NCBI RefSeq assembly: GCF_002860865.1
Contig: NZ_PKIE01000003.1
Span: 1 to 64,000, forward strand
Length of the DNA: 64,000 nucleotides
Source: Streptococcus mitis
Lineage (GTDB): Bacteria; Bacillota; Bacilli; Lactobacillales; Streptococcaceae
Direction: 5' to 3'
The notes under the pieces are model-generated. The model ran no database searches, was not told the origin of the DNA, and saw nothing but the letters and a program-made list of their open reading frames with translations. How positions within the stretch are numbered: position 1 is the stretch's first letter; every line of letters starts with the position of its first letter. Of the stretch, positions 41,998-50,866 are shown one piece after another. The translations under genes were made by a program, and so were the position numbers.

Positions 41998-42558
41998 TTT
42001 GTTCTGAATCAAGAAAACATCTAACCAACCGACATCAATGTCGGTAGCAAAATAAATGGTTTGCCTGAAAAATTGACTTGTTGAAGTCAACAAATAGCTT
42101 TATAAAGCCCTTAGTTGCCAATTTTGTTGAGGTTAACAAAATTAGAGTTTGTATTTCTATTTTGCAAAAACACGCATTTTGAACGATTAGAAACAGGAAT
42201 TACAATCCTATTGTTCAAAAAAGCGTTTTCTTGAAGAATAGGGAGGGGTTTTGAGCATTGGATAGGTGTGACTTACCTGGTCCCGATTTTGAAAAATGAG
42301 TACACGGTAAAACTACTGATTTTATTGGACTTCAAAGTGGAAGATAAAGAGTTGTTAGACTACCTAGTAATGAGCTGAAAATATCGTGACATCGTAGGGT
42401 ATTCAACTATGATGTACCAGATTGAAAGGGGCGAAAAAGGGGCAAAAGTGTCGTAAATCTCTGTAAAATGATGTAAAAAGTCAACTTTGTTCTCGCTTTA
42501 AAGCTCTAAATTTCAACGTATTGTGAAACAGTGTAAATTATCGTACAGCCTATAACTG
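41998..42558. other. Right-end non-coding phage stretch with inverted repeats
   Basis: About 560 bases without a convincing gene. It contains short palindromes (CCGACAT/ATGTCGG, TTGACTT/AAGTCAA, TTGTTGA/TTAACAA). GGGGC repeats near 42427-42443 resemble a GGGGC-rich piece beside attL and may be integrase arm sites. A 36-codon frame from a GTG at 42268 (TYLVPILKNEYTVKLLILLDF...) has no ribosome site and is not called. Confidence 0.6.
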
Positions 42559-42578
42559 TTGTGTGCTCTTTTTTTCGT
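42559..42578 (+). other. Prophage attachment site attR
   Basis: TTGTGTGCTCTTTTTTTCGT repeats the 3' end of ffs seen at attL, with one extra T. The ffs body is not present here; chromosome resumes and dut begins about 60 bases later. Confidence 0.8.
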
Positions 42579-42640
42579 GCTTTTTCCGAATAAATAAGAT
42601 AGAATAATCTAGAATAAATGATAATAGAAAAGAGAAGATG

Positions 42641-43084
42641 ATGAAAATTCGTGGATTTGAATTGGTTTCTAGTTTTACAGATGAAAATTTATTGCCCAAG
42701 CGTGAGACAGCGCATGCGGCTGGTTACGACTTAAAGGTTGCTGTGCGTACAGTTATTGCGCCAGGAGAGATTGTATTGGTTCCGACAGGGGTTAAGGCTT
42801 ATATGCAGCCGACTGAGGTTCTATACCTCTATGATCGTTCTTCAAATCCTCGTAAGAAGGGCTTGGTCTTGATTAACTCGGTTGGTGTCATTGATGGGGA
42901 TTATTATGGAAATCCTGGGAATGAAGGGCATATTTTTGCGCAGATGAAGAATATCACAGACCAAGAGGTTGTTCTTGAAGTTGGAGAACGTGTTGTCCAA
43001 GCTGTATTTGCTCCTTTCTTAATTGCAGATGGAGATGCGGCTAATGGCGTTCGAACTGGTGGATTTGGGTCAACTGGACACTAA
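42641..43084 (+). CDS. dut: dUTP diphosphatase
   Basis: Trimeric dUTPase, removes dUTP and supplies dUMP for dTMP. The 147-residue protein carries the motifs: AHAAGYDL (motif 1), RSSNPRKKGL (2), GVIDGDYYGNPGNEG (3), and the C-terminal RTGGFGSTGH (5) that closes over the active site. ATG 42641 chosen (an adjacent ATG at 42638 exists). Backbone gene that would follow tadA without the prophage. Confidence 0.95.
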   Translation: MKIRGFELVSSFTDENLLPKRETAHAAGYDLKVAVRTVIAPGEIVLVPTGVKAYMQPTEVLYLYDRSSNPRKKGLVLINSVGVIDGDYYGNPGNEGHIFAQMKNITDQEVVLEVGERVVQAVFAPFLIADGDAANGVRTGGFGSTGH

Positions 43085-43085
43085 G

Positions 43086-43625
43086 ATGAAGATTATCTTT
43101 ATACGTCACGGGGAGCCAGATTATAGTATGCTTGATAAACTTGAAAATCCGCAACTCTATAGTGGTTTTGGTCGTGATTTAGCACCATTGACAGGAAAAG
43201 GTCGCAGTCTGGCAAAAGAAGTTGCTAAAACTGCATGTTTTGGAAAGGCAGAGATTATTATTTCATCGTCTGTGACGAGGGCTTTAGAAACAGCACATTA
43301 TATAGCGGTTGAAACAGGATTGGACTTATTTGTGGAGCCGTTTTTTCATGAGTGGCGTCCAGACTTAGATGGTACTAACTCTGATTTAACTAGTGTATTG
43401 GTAGCTCATGAATATTATCTAAAACATCAAGGAAGTTTACCTGAAGATTCTCCTTATCGCTATGAAACAGCTCTGGAGATGCGTCATCGTTTTTTAAGAA
43501 CTTTGGAAAAATATAAAAATTATAAAACTATTATCATTGTAACTCACGGAATGCTCATGCGTCAGTTTGTGCCAAATGAGAAGATTGATTTTTGCCAAGT
43601 GATTGAGTGTGAGTTAGAGATATAG
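43086..43625 (+). CDS. Histidine phosphatase family protein, copy 1
   Basis: A 179-residue phosphoglycerate mutase-like phosphatase: RHG motif FIRHGEPDY at the start with the catalytic His, [14 protein letters not shown], and a C-terminal VTHGMLMRQF with the second His. It starts one base after the dut stop. Its last 25 codons and the following DNA are copied at 44553-44800. It is a divergent paralogue of the gene at 44112 rather than a fresh copy, and has an extra stretch (MLDKLENPQLYS) near the N-terminus. Confidence 0.88.
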   Translation: MKIIFIRHGEPDYSMLDKLENPQLYSGFGRDLAPLTGKGRSLAKEVAKTACFGKAEIIISSSVTRALETAHYIAVETGLDLFVEPFFHEWRPDLDGTNSDLTSVLVAHEYYLKHQGSLPEDSPYRYETALEMRHRFLRTLEKYKNYKTIIIVTHGMLMRQFVPNEKIDFCQVIECELEI

Positions 43626-43638
43626 AAAGAGGTTTATC

Positions 43639-43796
43639 ATCGCAAAAAAAAGCGACATTTGTATGTCAAAATTGTGGGTATAATTCCCCTAAATATCTGG
43701 GGCGTTGCCCCAACTGTGGATCTTGGTCTTCTTTTGTAGAAGAGGTTGAGGTTGCCGAGGTCAAGAATGCGCGTGTGTCCTTGACAGGTGAGAAAA
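43639..43796 (+). pseudogene. Truncated 5' copy of radA
   Basis: This copies the radA start region at 44641-44800, including the four-Cys zinc finger codons and the upstream AGAGG. It differs by a two-base shortening of the A run after the start, which breaks the frame, and it ends abruptly at 43796 where unrelated sequence begins. It cannot make RadA. Confidence 0.85.
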
Positions 43797-44093
43797 GACA
43801 GAAAGAAGAAATTTGTGACCGGCTTGCTGCTTGTATCTTCTCGTATCTTTGAGAAGCGTCGGGCTTCTTGCTTTACTAATCCAGATTTAAAAGATTTTTT
43901 AGAGGAAAACGGTGCTAAAAGCATAGAGTTTATAGGGGTAGATGGCAATGGCTGTGTTAAGGCTTCCGTTTTGGCAGTTACCAAGGAGAATTATCAGGTT
44001 TCTGTCGATTTGTCTGCTGTCGGAGTTGGCAACCAGAAGAAATTCTCTAAAACACTGAAGCAGTGGCAAGATTGCGGAATCAAGATTGGATAG
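43797..44093 (+). pseudogene. Isochorismatase-family hydrolase, C-terminal fragment
   Basis: A frame reading FEKRRASCFTNPDLKDFLEENGAKSIEFIGVDGNGCVKAS looks like the C-terminal half of a cysteine hydrolase (isochorismatase type). GVDGNGC carries the position of the catalytic Cys. The N-terminal half with the catalytic Asp and Lys is absent. It is joined to the broken radA copy. Function unlikely. Confidence 0.65.
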
Positions 44094-44111
44094 TTTTATG
44101 GGGGTCTTAAT

Positions 44112-44627
44112 ATGAAAATTATTTTTATCCGTCACGGGGAGCCAGATTACCGTGAGTTAGAGGATCGTTCTTATACGGGATTTGGGATAGATTTGGCGCC
44201 CTTGTCTGAGAAGGGACGGCAACAAGCTCAGAAACTGAGCAAAAATCCCTTGCTTCCTTCAGCTGAAATAATCATATCTTCTGCAGTCACAAGAGCTTTA
44301 GAAACGGCTTCTTATGTGGCTTGTGTTACTGGACTTCCTTTAAGAGTGGAGCCATTATTTCATGAATGGCAGGTTTATGAAAGTGGCACAGATAATTTTG
44401 AAAAAGCTCGTACTATGTTTCTAGAAAATAAGGGGGAGTTACTTCCTAATAGTCCTATTCAATATGAGACAGCTACGGAGATGAAGTCTCGTTTTCTAGA
44501 ATGCATGTCTAAGTATCGAGAACACCAGACTGTGGTAGTTGTTGCTCATCGAATGCTCATGCGCCAGTTTGTGCCAAATGAGAAGATTGATTTTTGCCAA
44601 GTGATTGAGTGTGAGTTAGAGATATAG
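44112..44627 (+). CDS. Histidine phosphatase family protein, copy 2
   Basis: A 171-residue phosphatase of the same family: [29 protein letters not shown], and [15 protein letters not shown]. The usual G after the second His is R here (AHRM against THGM in copy 1). GGGGG-type ribosome site and ATG. It directly precedes radA with the stop 11 bases before the RadA ribosome site. It shares its last 25 codons almost exactly with copy 1. Confidence 0.88.
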   Translation: MKIIFIRHGEPDYRELEDRSYTGFGIDLAPLSEKGRQQAQKLSKNPLLPSAEIIISSAVTRALETASYVACVTGLPLRVEPLFHEWQVYESGTDNFEKARTMFLENKGELLPNSPIQYETATEMKSRFLECMSKYREHQTVVVVAHRMLMRQFVPNEKIDFCQVIECELEI

Positions 44628-44640
44628 AAAGAGGTTTATC

Positions 44641-46002
44641 ATCGCAAAGAAAAAAGCGACATTTGTATGTCAAAATTGTGGGTATAATTCCCCTAAATAT
44701 CTGGGGCGTTGTCCCAACTGTGGGTCTTGGTCTTCTTTTGTGGAAGAGGTTGAGGTTGCCGAGGTCAAGAATGCGCGTGTGTCCTTGACAGGTGAGAAAA
44801 CCAAGCCCATGAAACTAGCTGAGGTGACTTCTATAAACGTCAATCGAACCAAGACGGAGATGGAGGAATTCAACCGTGTACTTGGGGGAGGAGTGGTACC
44901 AGGAAGTCTCGTCCTCATAGGTGGGGATCCTGGAATCGGGAAATCAACGCTTCTCCTACAAGTCTCAACCCAGTTGTCTCAAGTGGGAACGGTTCTCTAT
45001 GTCAGTGGCGAAGAGTCTGCCCAGCAGATTAAACTACGTGCAGAGCGTTTGGGTGATATTGATAGCGAGTTTTATCTCTATGCAGAGACCAATATGCAGA
45101 GTGTTCGAGCTGAGGTGGAGCGCATCCAACCAGACTTCCTCATTATTGACTCCATTCAGACTATTATGTCTCCTGAGATTTCAGGGGTGCAGGGATCTGT
45201 TTCTCAGGTGCGTGAGGTGACTGCTGAGCTCATGCAACTGGCCAAAACCAATAACATTGCCATCTTTATCGTAGGGCATGTGACCAAGGAAGGTACTCTG
45301 GCTGGTCCGCGTATGTTGGAGCATATGGTGGATACGGTGCTTTACTTTGAAGGGGAACGACACCATACCTTCCGTATTTTAAGAGCGGTCAAAAACCGTT
45401 TTGGTTCCACTAATGAGATTGGCATCTTTGAGATGCAGTCGGGTGGTCTGGTTGAGGTACTCAATCCGAGTCAAGTTTTCCTAGAAGAGCGTTTGGATGG
45501 AGCAACTGGTTCCTCCATCGTTGTGACCATGGAAGGGACGCGTCCAATTTTAGCAGAGGTTCAGGCTTTGGTGACACCGACCATGTTTGGAAATGCCAAG
45601 CGTACAACGACAGGACTTGATTTTAATCGTGCGAGTTTGATTATGGCTGTTTTGGAAAAACGGGCAGGTCTTCTCTTGCAAAATCAGGATGCCTATCTCA
45701 AATCTGCTGGTGGTGTCAAATTGGATGAACCTGCGATAGACTTGGCCGTCGCTGTTGCTATTGCTTCGAGCTACAAGGACAATCCAACTAATCCTCAGGA
45801 ATGTTTTGTGGGAGAACTTGGTTTGACGGGAGAAATTCGGCGCGTGAATCGTATCGAGCAACGCATCAACGAAGCTGCTAAACTGGGCTTTACTAAGATT
45901 TATGTACCTAAGAATTCCTTGACAGGAATCACCCCGCCCAAGGAAATTCAGGTCATTGGCGTGACAACGATTCAGGAAGTTTTGAAAAAGGTATTTGCAT
46001 AA
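44641..46002 (+). CDS. radA: DNA repair protein RadA (Sms), non-AUG start
   Basis: RadA is a RecA-related DnaB-like helicase that extends recombination D-loops and matters in transformation. Reading from an ATC codon at 44641 gives 453 residues beginning [29 protein letters not shown], the conserved Cys4 zinc finger. AAGAGG lies 6 bases before ATC. The first ATG (44740) would remove the zinc finger. Domains: zinc finger (1-32), Walker [11 protein letters not shown] (about 95), KNRFG motif ([14 protein letters not shown]), and a Lon-like C-terminal domain (about 300-453). Confidence 0.9.
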   Translation: MAKKKATFVCQNCGYNSPKYLGRCPNCGSWSSFVEEVEVAEVKNARVSLTGEKTKPMKLAEVTSINVNRTKTEMEEFNRVLGGGVVPGSLVLIGGDPGIGKSTLLLQVSTQLSQVGTVLYVSGEESAQQIKLRAERLGDIDSEFYLYAETNMQSVRAEVERIQPDFLIIDSIQTIMSPEISGVQGSVSQVREVTAELMQLAKTNNIAIFIVGHVTKEGTLAGPRMLEHMVDTVLYFEGERHHTFRILRAVKNRFGSTNEIGIFEMQSGGLVEVLNPSQVFLEERLDGATGSSIVVTMEGTRPILAEVQALVTPTMFGNAKRTTTGLDFNRASLIMAVLEKRAGLLLQNQDAYLKSAGGVKLDEPAIDLAVAVAIASSYKDNPTNPQECFVGELGLTGEIRRVNRIEQRINEAAKLGFTKIYVPKNSLTGITPPKEIQVIGVTTIQEVLKKVFA

Positions 46003-46074
46003 TCCGTGACAAATCCTCTTAAAAATGATAAGATAGGAGAAATATTTGACTATCAAATTTTCGAGGAGGGAATC

Positions 46075-46572
46075 ATGTCGTATTTTGAACAGTTTATGCA
46101 AGCCAATCAGGCTTATGTTGCCCTACATGGGCAGTTAAATCTGCCACTTAAACCCAAAACAAGAGTTGCCATTGTGACCTGTATGGACTCACGTTTGCAC
46201 GTTGCGCAAGCTCTAGGTTTGGCACTTGGGGATGCTCATATCTTGCGGAATGCAGGTGGTCGAGTGACTGAGGACATGATTCGTTCGCTAGTTATTTCCC
46301 AGCAACAGATGGGGACAAGAGAGATTGTGGTGTTGCACCATACAGACTGTGGTGCTCAGACCTTTGAAAATGGTCCTTTTCAGGAGTATTTGAAAGAGGA
46401 ACTGGGTGTCGACGTGTCAGACCAGGACTTCTTGCCCTTCCAAGATATAGAGGAGAGTGTGCGAGAGGATATGCAAGCCCTTATCGAATCTCCCTTAATA
46501 CCAGACGATGTCATTATCTCTGGTGCTATTTATGATGTGGATACAGGAAGTATGACAGTCGTAGAATTATAA
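46075..46572 (+). CDS. Beta-class carbonic anhydrase
   Basis: Interconverts CO2 and bicarbonate. The 165-residue protein has the beta-CA zinc site: CMDSRL with first Cys and the Asp-Arg dyad, then HHTDCG with His and second Cys. NAGGR lies between. ATG 46075 follows GGAGGG; a longer in-frame reading from 46006 has no site. In S. pneumoniae the homologue in this position supports growth in ambient air. Confidence 0.92.
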   Translation: MSYFEQFMQANQAYVALHGQLNLPLKPKTRVAIVTCMDSRLHVAQALGLALGDAHILRNAGGRVTEDMIRSLVISQQQMGTREIVVLHHTDCGAQTFENGPFQEYLKEELGVDVSDQDFLPFQDIEESVREDMQALIESPLIPDDVIISGAIYDVDTGSMTVVEL

Positions 46573-46596
46573 ATACTTCATTTAGAAAGAAAGTGT

Positions 46597-47412
46597 ATGA
46601 AGAAAAACAGTATTTTATTTATTTTTATTTTATTGCTATGTATTGGTTTGCAGTATGAAACCATCTATTATACGGATGGTTCGATGTCAGGTGCGGAATA
46701 TGGACTCATGGGAGTTTCTATCTTTCTAGCTCTCTTTTATATGATTCCGGCTCTTTATTTCCTTTTCCGTATTGGGAAAAAATGGGAATTGCCAAAGAAG
46801 GCCTTGGTTTTGTCTTTATTGGGAGGAATGTTCCTTTCAGGCTGGTTGTCTAGCTTTGCTAATACCTATATCCATGATTTGCTTGGCGTTCTTTTCCCAG
46901 ATAGTACATTTTTAAATGCCTTTGAAAGTGCGATTGTGGCTCCTTTGGTAGAAGAGCCCTTGAAATTATTGCCACTTGTTTTTGTTTTAGCTTTGGTTCC
47001 TGTGCGAAAATTAAAATCTTTGTTTTTATTAGGGATTGCTTCTGGTTTGGGATTTCAAATGATTGAGGATATTGGCTACATTCGTACGGATTTGCCAGAG
47101 GGCTTTGACTTTACTATTTCGAGAATTTTAGAGCGTATCATCTCAGGAATTGCCTCTCACTGGACTTTTTCAGGTTTGGCTGTAGTGGGTGTTTACTTGC
47201 TTTACAGAGCCTATAAAGGGCAGAAGGCTGGCAAGAAAGAGGGGCTTATTTTCCTAGGTTTAGCCTTGGGAACTCACTTCTTATTTAACTCTCCTTTTGT
47301 AGAATTAGAGACAGAGTTGCCATTAGCGATTCCAGTGGTTACGGCTATTACTCTCTATGGTTTTTATCAGGCTTATCGCTTTGTTGAGAAGAACGATGAG
47401 ATAATGAACTAG
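46597..47412 (+). CDS. PrsW-family intramembrane metalloprotease
   Basis: A 271-residue polytopic membrane protein with about seven helices. The PrsW/CPBP-like motif EEPLKLLPLVF (about 128-138) and GFQMIEDIGY, with LALGTHFLFNSPF near the C-terminus, hold the metal-binding Glu and His residues. Relatives cut anti-sigma factors or process membrane proteins; the substrate here is unknown. Start ATG 46597. It lies between the carbonic anhydrase and prs. Confidence 0.85.
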   Translation: MKKNSILFIFILLLCIGLQYETIYYTDGSMSGAEYGLMGVSIFLALFYMIPALYFLFRIGKKWELPKKALVLSLLGGMFLSGWLSSFANTYIHDLLGVLFPDSTFLNAFESAIVAPLVEEPLKLLPLVFVLALVPVRKLKSLFLLGIASGLGFQMIEDIGYIRTDLPEGFDFTISRILERIISGIASHWTFSGLAVVGVYLLYRAYKGQKAGKKEGLIFLGLALGTHFLFNSPFVELETELPLAIPVVTAITLYGFYQAYRFVEKNDEIMN

Positions 47413-47431
47413 AATATTTTTCAAAAGAATG

Positions 47432-47466
47432 ATGCAAGGGTACAAATATGGTGCCCTTCTTTTATT
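47432..47466 (+). terminator. Terminator-like hairpin before prs
   Basis: AAGGGTAC / GGTGCCCTT stem with a T-rich tail in the gap between the PrsW gene and prs. Confidence 0.55.
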
Positions 47467-47471
47467 TTTGA

Positions 47472-47500
47472 TTGAAAAATAGTGTAAAAAGCGCTACAAT
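47472..47500 (+). promoter_or_regulatory. prs promoter
   Basis: TTGAAA at 47472-47477, 17-base spacer, TACAAT at 47495-47500. A good sigma-A promoter 57 bases before the prs ATG. Confidence 0.8.
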
Positions 47501-47556
47501 GGTAGATGGAAAATCTTGTGAAAAGCACAAGTGATACATATATACCGGAGGAAATC

Positions 47557-48525
47557 ATGTCTTTTTCTGATTTAAAGCTGTTTGCCCTTTCTTCTAATCA
47601 AGAATTGGCAAAACGTGTGGCGCAGGAGATTGGGATAGAGTTGGGGAAATCAAGTGTTCGCCAATTTTCAGATGGAGAGATTCAGGTCAACATCGAAGAA
47701 TCAATCCGTGGGAAACACGTCTTTATCCTACAATCAACTAGTTCGCCTGTAAATGACAATCTGCTTGAAATTTTGATTATGGTAGATGCTTTGAAGCGTG
47801 CGAGTGCAGAATCTGTCAATGTTGTCATGCCTTACTATGGGTATGCACGTCAGGATAGAAAGGCGAGAGCGCGTGAGCCAATCACTTCAAAACTTGTCGC
47901 AAATATGCTTGAAGTAGCTGGAGTGGATCGTTTGTTGACCATCGACTTGCATGCTGCGCAGATTCAAGGATTCTTTGATATTCCTGTGGATCATTTGATG
48001 GGTGCTCCTCTGATTGCGGATTATTTTGAGCGTCGTGGTATGGTTGGTTCTGACTATGTGGTTGTCAGCCCAGACCATGGAGGGGTGACTCGTGCCCGTA
48101 AGTTGGCAGAATTTTTGAAAACATCTATCGCTATCATTGATAAACGTCGTAGCGTTGATAAGATGAATACTAGTGAAGTCATGAACATCATCGGTAAGGT
48201 CGAAGGCAAGACTTGTATCTTGATTGATGATATGATTGATACTGCTGGAACGATTTGTCATGCGGCAGATGCCCTTGCGGAAGCTGGTGCTGTTGAAGTC
48301 TATGCAAGCTGTACGCACCCAGTTCTTTCTGGTCCTGCTATGGACAATATCCAAAAATCAGCTATTAAGAAATTGGTTGTTTTGGATACCATCTATCTGC
48401 CAGAAGAGCGTTTAATCGATAAGATTGAGCAGATTTCAATCGCTCATCTACTGGGTGATGCTATTGTACGTATCCATGAAAAACGCCCACTTTCTCCACT
48501 TTTTGGTATTGAGAAAAAGATTTAA
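47557..48525 (+). CDS. prs: Ribose-phosphate pyrophosphokinase
   Basis: Makes PRPP from ribose-5-phosphate and ATP for nucleotide, His and Trp synthesis. The 322-residue protein has the class I landmarks: [26 protein letters not shown] flexible loop, the catalytic loop DKRRS, and the PRPP-binding loop [22 protein letters not shown] 47557 follows GGAGG; a longer reading from 47506 lacks support. The genome probably has a second prs elsewhere. Confidence 0.96.
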   Translation: MSFSDLKLFALSSNQELAKRVAQEIGIELGKSSVRQFSDGEIQVNIEESIRGKHVFILQSTSSPVNDNLLEILIMVDALKRASAESVNVVMPYYGYARQDRKARAREPITSKLVANMLEVAGVDRLLTIDLHAAQIQGFFDIPVDHLMGAPLIADYFERRGMVGSDYVVVSPDHGGVTRARKLAEFLKTSIAIIDKRRSVDKMNTSEVMNIIGKVEGKTCILIDDMIDTAGTICHAADALAEAGAVEVYASCTHPVLSGPAMDNIQKSAIKKLVVLDTIYLPEERLIDKIEQISIAHLLGDAIVRIHEKRPLSPLFGIEKKI

Positions 48526-48533
48526 TGATCAAG

Positions 48534-48559
48534 CCTGAGATAATTCTCAGGTTTTTTTC
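48534..48559 (+). terminator. Terminator after prs
   Basis: CCTGAGA/TCTCAGG stem followed by seven T residues just after prs. Confidence 0.85.
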
Positions 48560-48641
48560 GTCTCTTTTCCGAATAAATAGATAGTAGCAGAGAATCTAGT
48601 AAATCTAGATTAAAAAATGTGCTATAATGAAAGGAGGAAGT

Positions 48642-49577
48642 ATGACTGTACGTCATCCGGGCATCAGCCCGACTAACGACTTGGTAGCTAAGAAAATCTT
48701 TAGCAATCCAGAAATCACTTGTCAATTTATTCGCGATATGTTGGATTTACCAGCCAAAAATGTAACCATTTTGGAGGGGAGCAATATTCATGTCTTGCCA
48801 TCCCTGCCTTACTCGGCTCAGGATTTCTATACCAGTATAGACGTCTTGGCGGAGTTGGATAATGGTACGCAAGTAATTATTGAAATTCAAGTTCATCATC
48901 AGAATTTTTTCATCAATCGCCTGTGGGCTTACCTGTGCAGTCAGGTCAATCAAAACCTAGAAAAAATTCGTCAACGAGAAGGTGATACACACCAGAGTTA
49001 CAAACACATCGCACCAGTTTATGCAATCGCTATTGTAGATAGTAACTACTTTCAAGATGATCAAGCTTTTCATAGCTTTAGTATGCGAGAGGATACGACA
49101 GGTGAGGTTTTAACCATCACCAATAATGGACAGGAACACCATCTGATCAAGATGGCATTCTTGGAATTAAGAAAGTACAGAGAAACCAGCAAGGATAGTG
49201 TTCGCAAGCCGTGGTTGGAGTTTTTTGGTAACAAGCCTTTTACCCAGCAACCTGAGCGAGCCATCAGCCAAGCAGACCAACTGCTAGACTATAAAAGCTG
49301 GTCCGAGGAGGATAGGAAAATGTTTAGTCAACTACGTATGCGAGAAGAACAAGCCTTGTTAGCACAGGACTATGCCTTGGAAACAGCTAGGGCTAAGGGG
49401 ATTGAACAAGGTATTGAACAGGGACTGGAGCGTGGACTTGAACGTGGGAAAGTTGAAGGGAGGGAAGAAGGAAAACTCATTGCCTTCCTAGATATGGTCC
49501 GCCAAGGTCTTCTGACAGCTGAGGTTGCTAGTGAACAATTAGGTATGACTGTCGCTGAGTTTGAGACGCTGTTGTAA
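48642..49577 (+). CDS. Rpn family recombination-promoting nuclease
   Basis: A 311-residue protein of the Rpn/PD-(D/E)XK transposase-like family. It opens HPGISPTNDLVAKKIFSNPE, with the nuclease core YTSIDVLAELDNGTQVIIEIQVHHQ: Asp in IDV and the E-x-Q of VIIEIQVHHQ. The C-terminus is a degenerate Gly/Glu-rich repeat (GIEQGIEQGLERGLERGKVEGREEGK) and a helical tail. Rpn proteins cut DNA and help RecA-independent recombination; some act in phage defence. A decayed second copy follows. Confidence 0.85.
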   Translation: MTVRHPGISPTNDLVAKKIFSNPEITCQFIRDMLDLPAKNVTILEGSNIHVLPSLPYSAQDFYTSIDVLAELDNGTQVIIEIQVHHQNFFINRLWAYLCSQVNQNLEKIRQREGDTHQSYKHIAPVYAIAIVDSNYFQDDQAFHSFSMREDTTGEVLTITNNGQEHHLIKMAFLELRKYRETSKDSVRKPWLEFFGNKPFTQQPERAISQADQLLDYKSWSEEDRKMFSQLRMREEQALLAQDYALETARAKGIEQGIEQGLERGLERGKVEGREEGKLIAFLDMVRQGLLTAEVASEQLGMTVAEFETLL

Positions 49578-49990
49578 GACTATCACAAACAATGGGCAGG
49601 AAAACCATCTAGTCAAGATGGCATTCTTGGAACTAAAAAAAATACAGAGAAACCAGCAAAGACGAGGTTCGCAAGCCGTGGTTAGAGTTTTTTAGGAACA
49701 AACCCTTTACCCAAGAACCCGAGCGAGCCATCAGTCAGGCAGACCAACTGCTGGACTACAAGAGCTGGTCCGAGGAGGACAGGAAGATGTTTAGTCAACT
49801 ACGTATGCGTGAAGAACAAGCCTTGTTAGCACAGGACTATGCCTTGGAACGAGCTGAAGAAAAAGGCCTAGAACGTGGTCGTCCAGAGGGTATTGAAGAG
49901 GGGGAAAAGTAGGTTTAGCAAATCTCGTTCGTCAAGGGCTTCTAACTTCAGATGTTGCCAGCCAGTAATGATTCGAATAGTCGGGAATAT
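49578..49990 (+). pseudogene. Decayed 3' copy of the Rpn nuclease
   Basis: This stretch repeats about 49115-49570 of the preceding gene at high identity (NNGQE..HLVKMAFLEL, AISQADQLLDYKSWSEEDRKMF, AQDYALE) but with frameshifts, an early stop after VRVF and a broken C-terminus. It lacks the nuclease core. Either an ancient tandem duplication or recombination between Rpn paralogues. Confidence 0.8.
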
Positions 49991-50105
49991 AAAGGATTAT
50001 TGTTCGTTTGATTGAAATAAGTTAGCTTTTAAGAGTGATTAGAGTTCAACATTTAAAGTTTGGACTGTTTTCTCCAATATTTTCTTAAAAATAAGATAAA
50101 AATTG

Positions 50106-50133
50106 TTGACACCAATTATTTAAGTGGTATAAT
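50106..50133 (+). promoter_or_regulatory. Strong promoter of the sortase-like ORF
   Basis: TTGACA at 50106-50111, a 16-base spacer, TATAAT at 50128-50133. Both hexamers are perfect. Start at about 50140, 12 bases before the ATG at 50152. Confidence 0.75.
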
Positions 50134-50151
50134 GGTGGTCACGAACCTTAT

Positions 50152-50634
50152 ATGGGAACAGTGTTTATGGACACAGACAATAAAAAGGATTTTAGTGACC
50201 GTTTAACTTGGTTATTTGGTCATGCTCGTGGTAGTAAAGTTGGGGATCATCGTATGTTTAATGATGTGAACTACTATAGTCGTCAAGATTATTTTGATGA
50301 ACATCCATATGTTGTGATTGAGACTCCAGAGAGAAAGTATTATTATGAAGCAGTTGCTATGATTATAGTACCGGAAGAAACAGCCTTTTATCGCACTTCA
50401 TTTGATGATGATAAAGATTTTCAAACACAGTTAACAACTATTTATGAAACAGCTGAAGTTAAGAAACCAAATGTTAAAGTATCAGCTAAAGATAAGTATT
50501 TAGTTCTTTCAACTTGTCGTGAAGAAGATGAAACGATTCGTGCAAATCTATATCTTCGTCAAATACCAGACTCAGAAATGAGTGAGTTTGTCAAACAGCA
50601 CAAAGATCAATTAACGTATAAACCAACAAGATAA
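50152..50634 (+). CDS. Class B sortase-like protein, N-terminally short
   Basis: A 160-residue protein that looks like the catalytic part of a class B sortase: MGTVFMDTDNKKDFSDRLTWLFGHARG (with the active-site His in FGHAR), then KYLVLSTCREEDETIRANLYLR (Cys in LSTC, Arg in the IRANLYL strand). Sortases of this class usually have a membrane anchor and about 80 residues before this point; none is in frame here. It may be a cytosolic relic or a novel short form. Its strong promoter argues it is expressed. No good ribosome site is visible. Confidence 0.7.
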   Translation: MGTVFMDTDNKKDFSDRLTWLFGHARGSKVGDHRMFNDVNYYSRQDYFDEHPYVVIETPERKYYYEAVAMIIVPEETAFYRTSFDDDKDFQTQLTTIYETAEVKKPNVKVSAKDKYLVLSTCREEDETIRANLYLRQIPDSEMSEFVKQHKDQLTYKPTR

Positions 50635-50854
50635 ATATATAGACTATTACTACAATAGGAATGAATATAGTCTAGCAAGAATAGAAGTTCTTTGCAGTTG
50701 AAAAGGATTTCACTTTTATAATTATAAAGCATAAAAACAGAATTTAGTCATGGGCTAAGTTCTGTTTTTTTTAAAACTAAATGGCTATATTCGGAAAAAG
50801 TTTGAAAAATACTTGCTCTTGCTCTTCCTAATGGTATTTTTTGGTGCTTTCCTT

Positions 50855-50860
50855 TATAAT
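50855..50860 (+). promoter_or_regulatory. polA -10 element next to the start codon
   Basis: TATAAT ends 6 bases before the polA ATG (50867), so transcription from it would start at or near the A of ATG. No Shine-Dalgarno sequence lies between. No good -35 is seen. Confidence 0.55.
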
Positions 50861-50866
50861 GGGTGT

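Larger units (their letters stand above)
3729..42578. mobile_element. Complete siphovirus prophage inserted at the 3' end of ffs
   Basis: The element is bounded by a near-identical sequence: TTGTGTGCTCTTTTTTCGT at 3729-3747 and the same with one extra T at 42559-42578. It carries a tyrosine integrase next to the left end. The module order is lysogeny, replication, packaging, head, tail and lysis, as in pac/cos siphoviruses of streptococci. It separates tadA from dut, which are neighbours in uninserted genomes. Capsid, portal, protease and terminase are of the HK97 type. No essential module appears to be missing or frameshifted, so it may be inducible. The only broken gene seen is an amidase remnant before the lysin. 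Confidence 0.92.

Noticed and set aside
42268..42378. 36-codon frame (GTG start, TYLVPILKNEYTVKLL...) near the right end of the prophage
   Set aside because: No ribosome site, no family match, and it lies among palindromes; too weak to call.
43788..44093. Independent protein starting inside the broken radA copy
   Set aside because: The N-terminal part is radA-derived and the rest matches only the C-terminal half of an isochorismatase; treated as a pseudogene.
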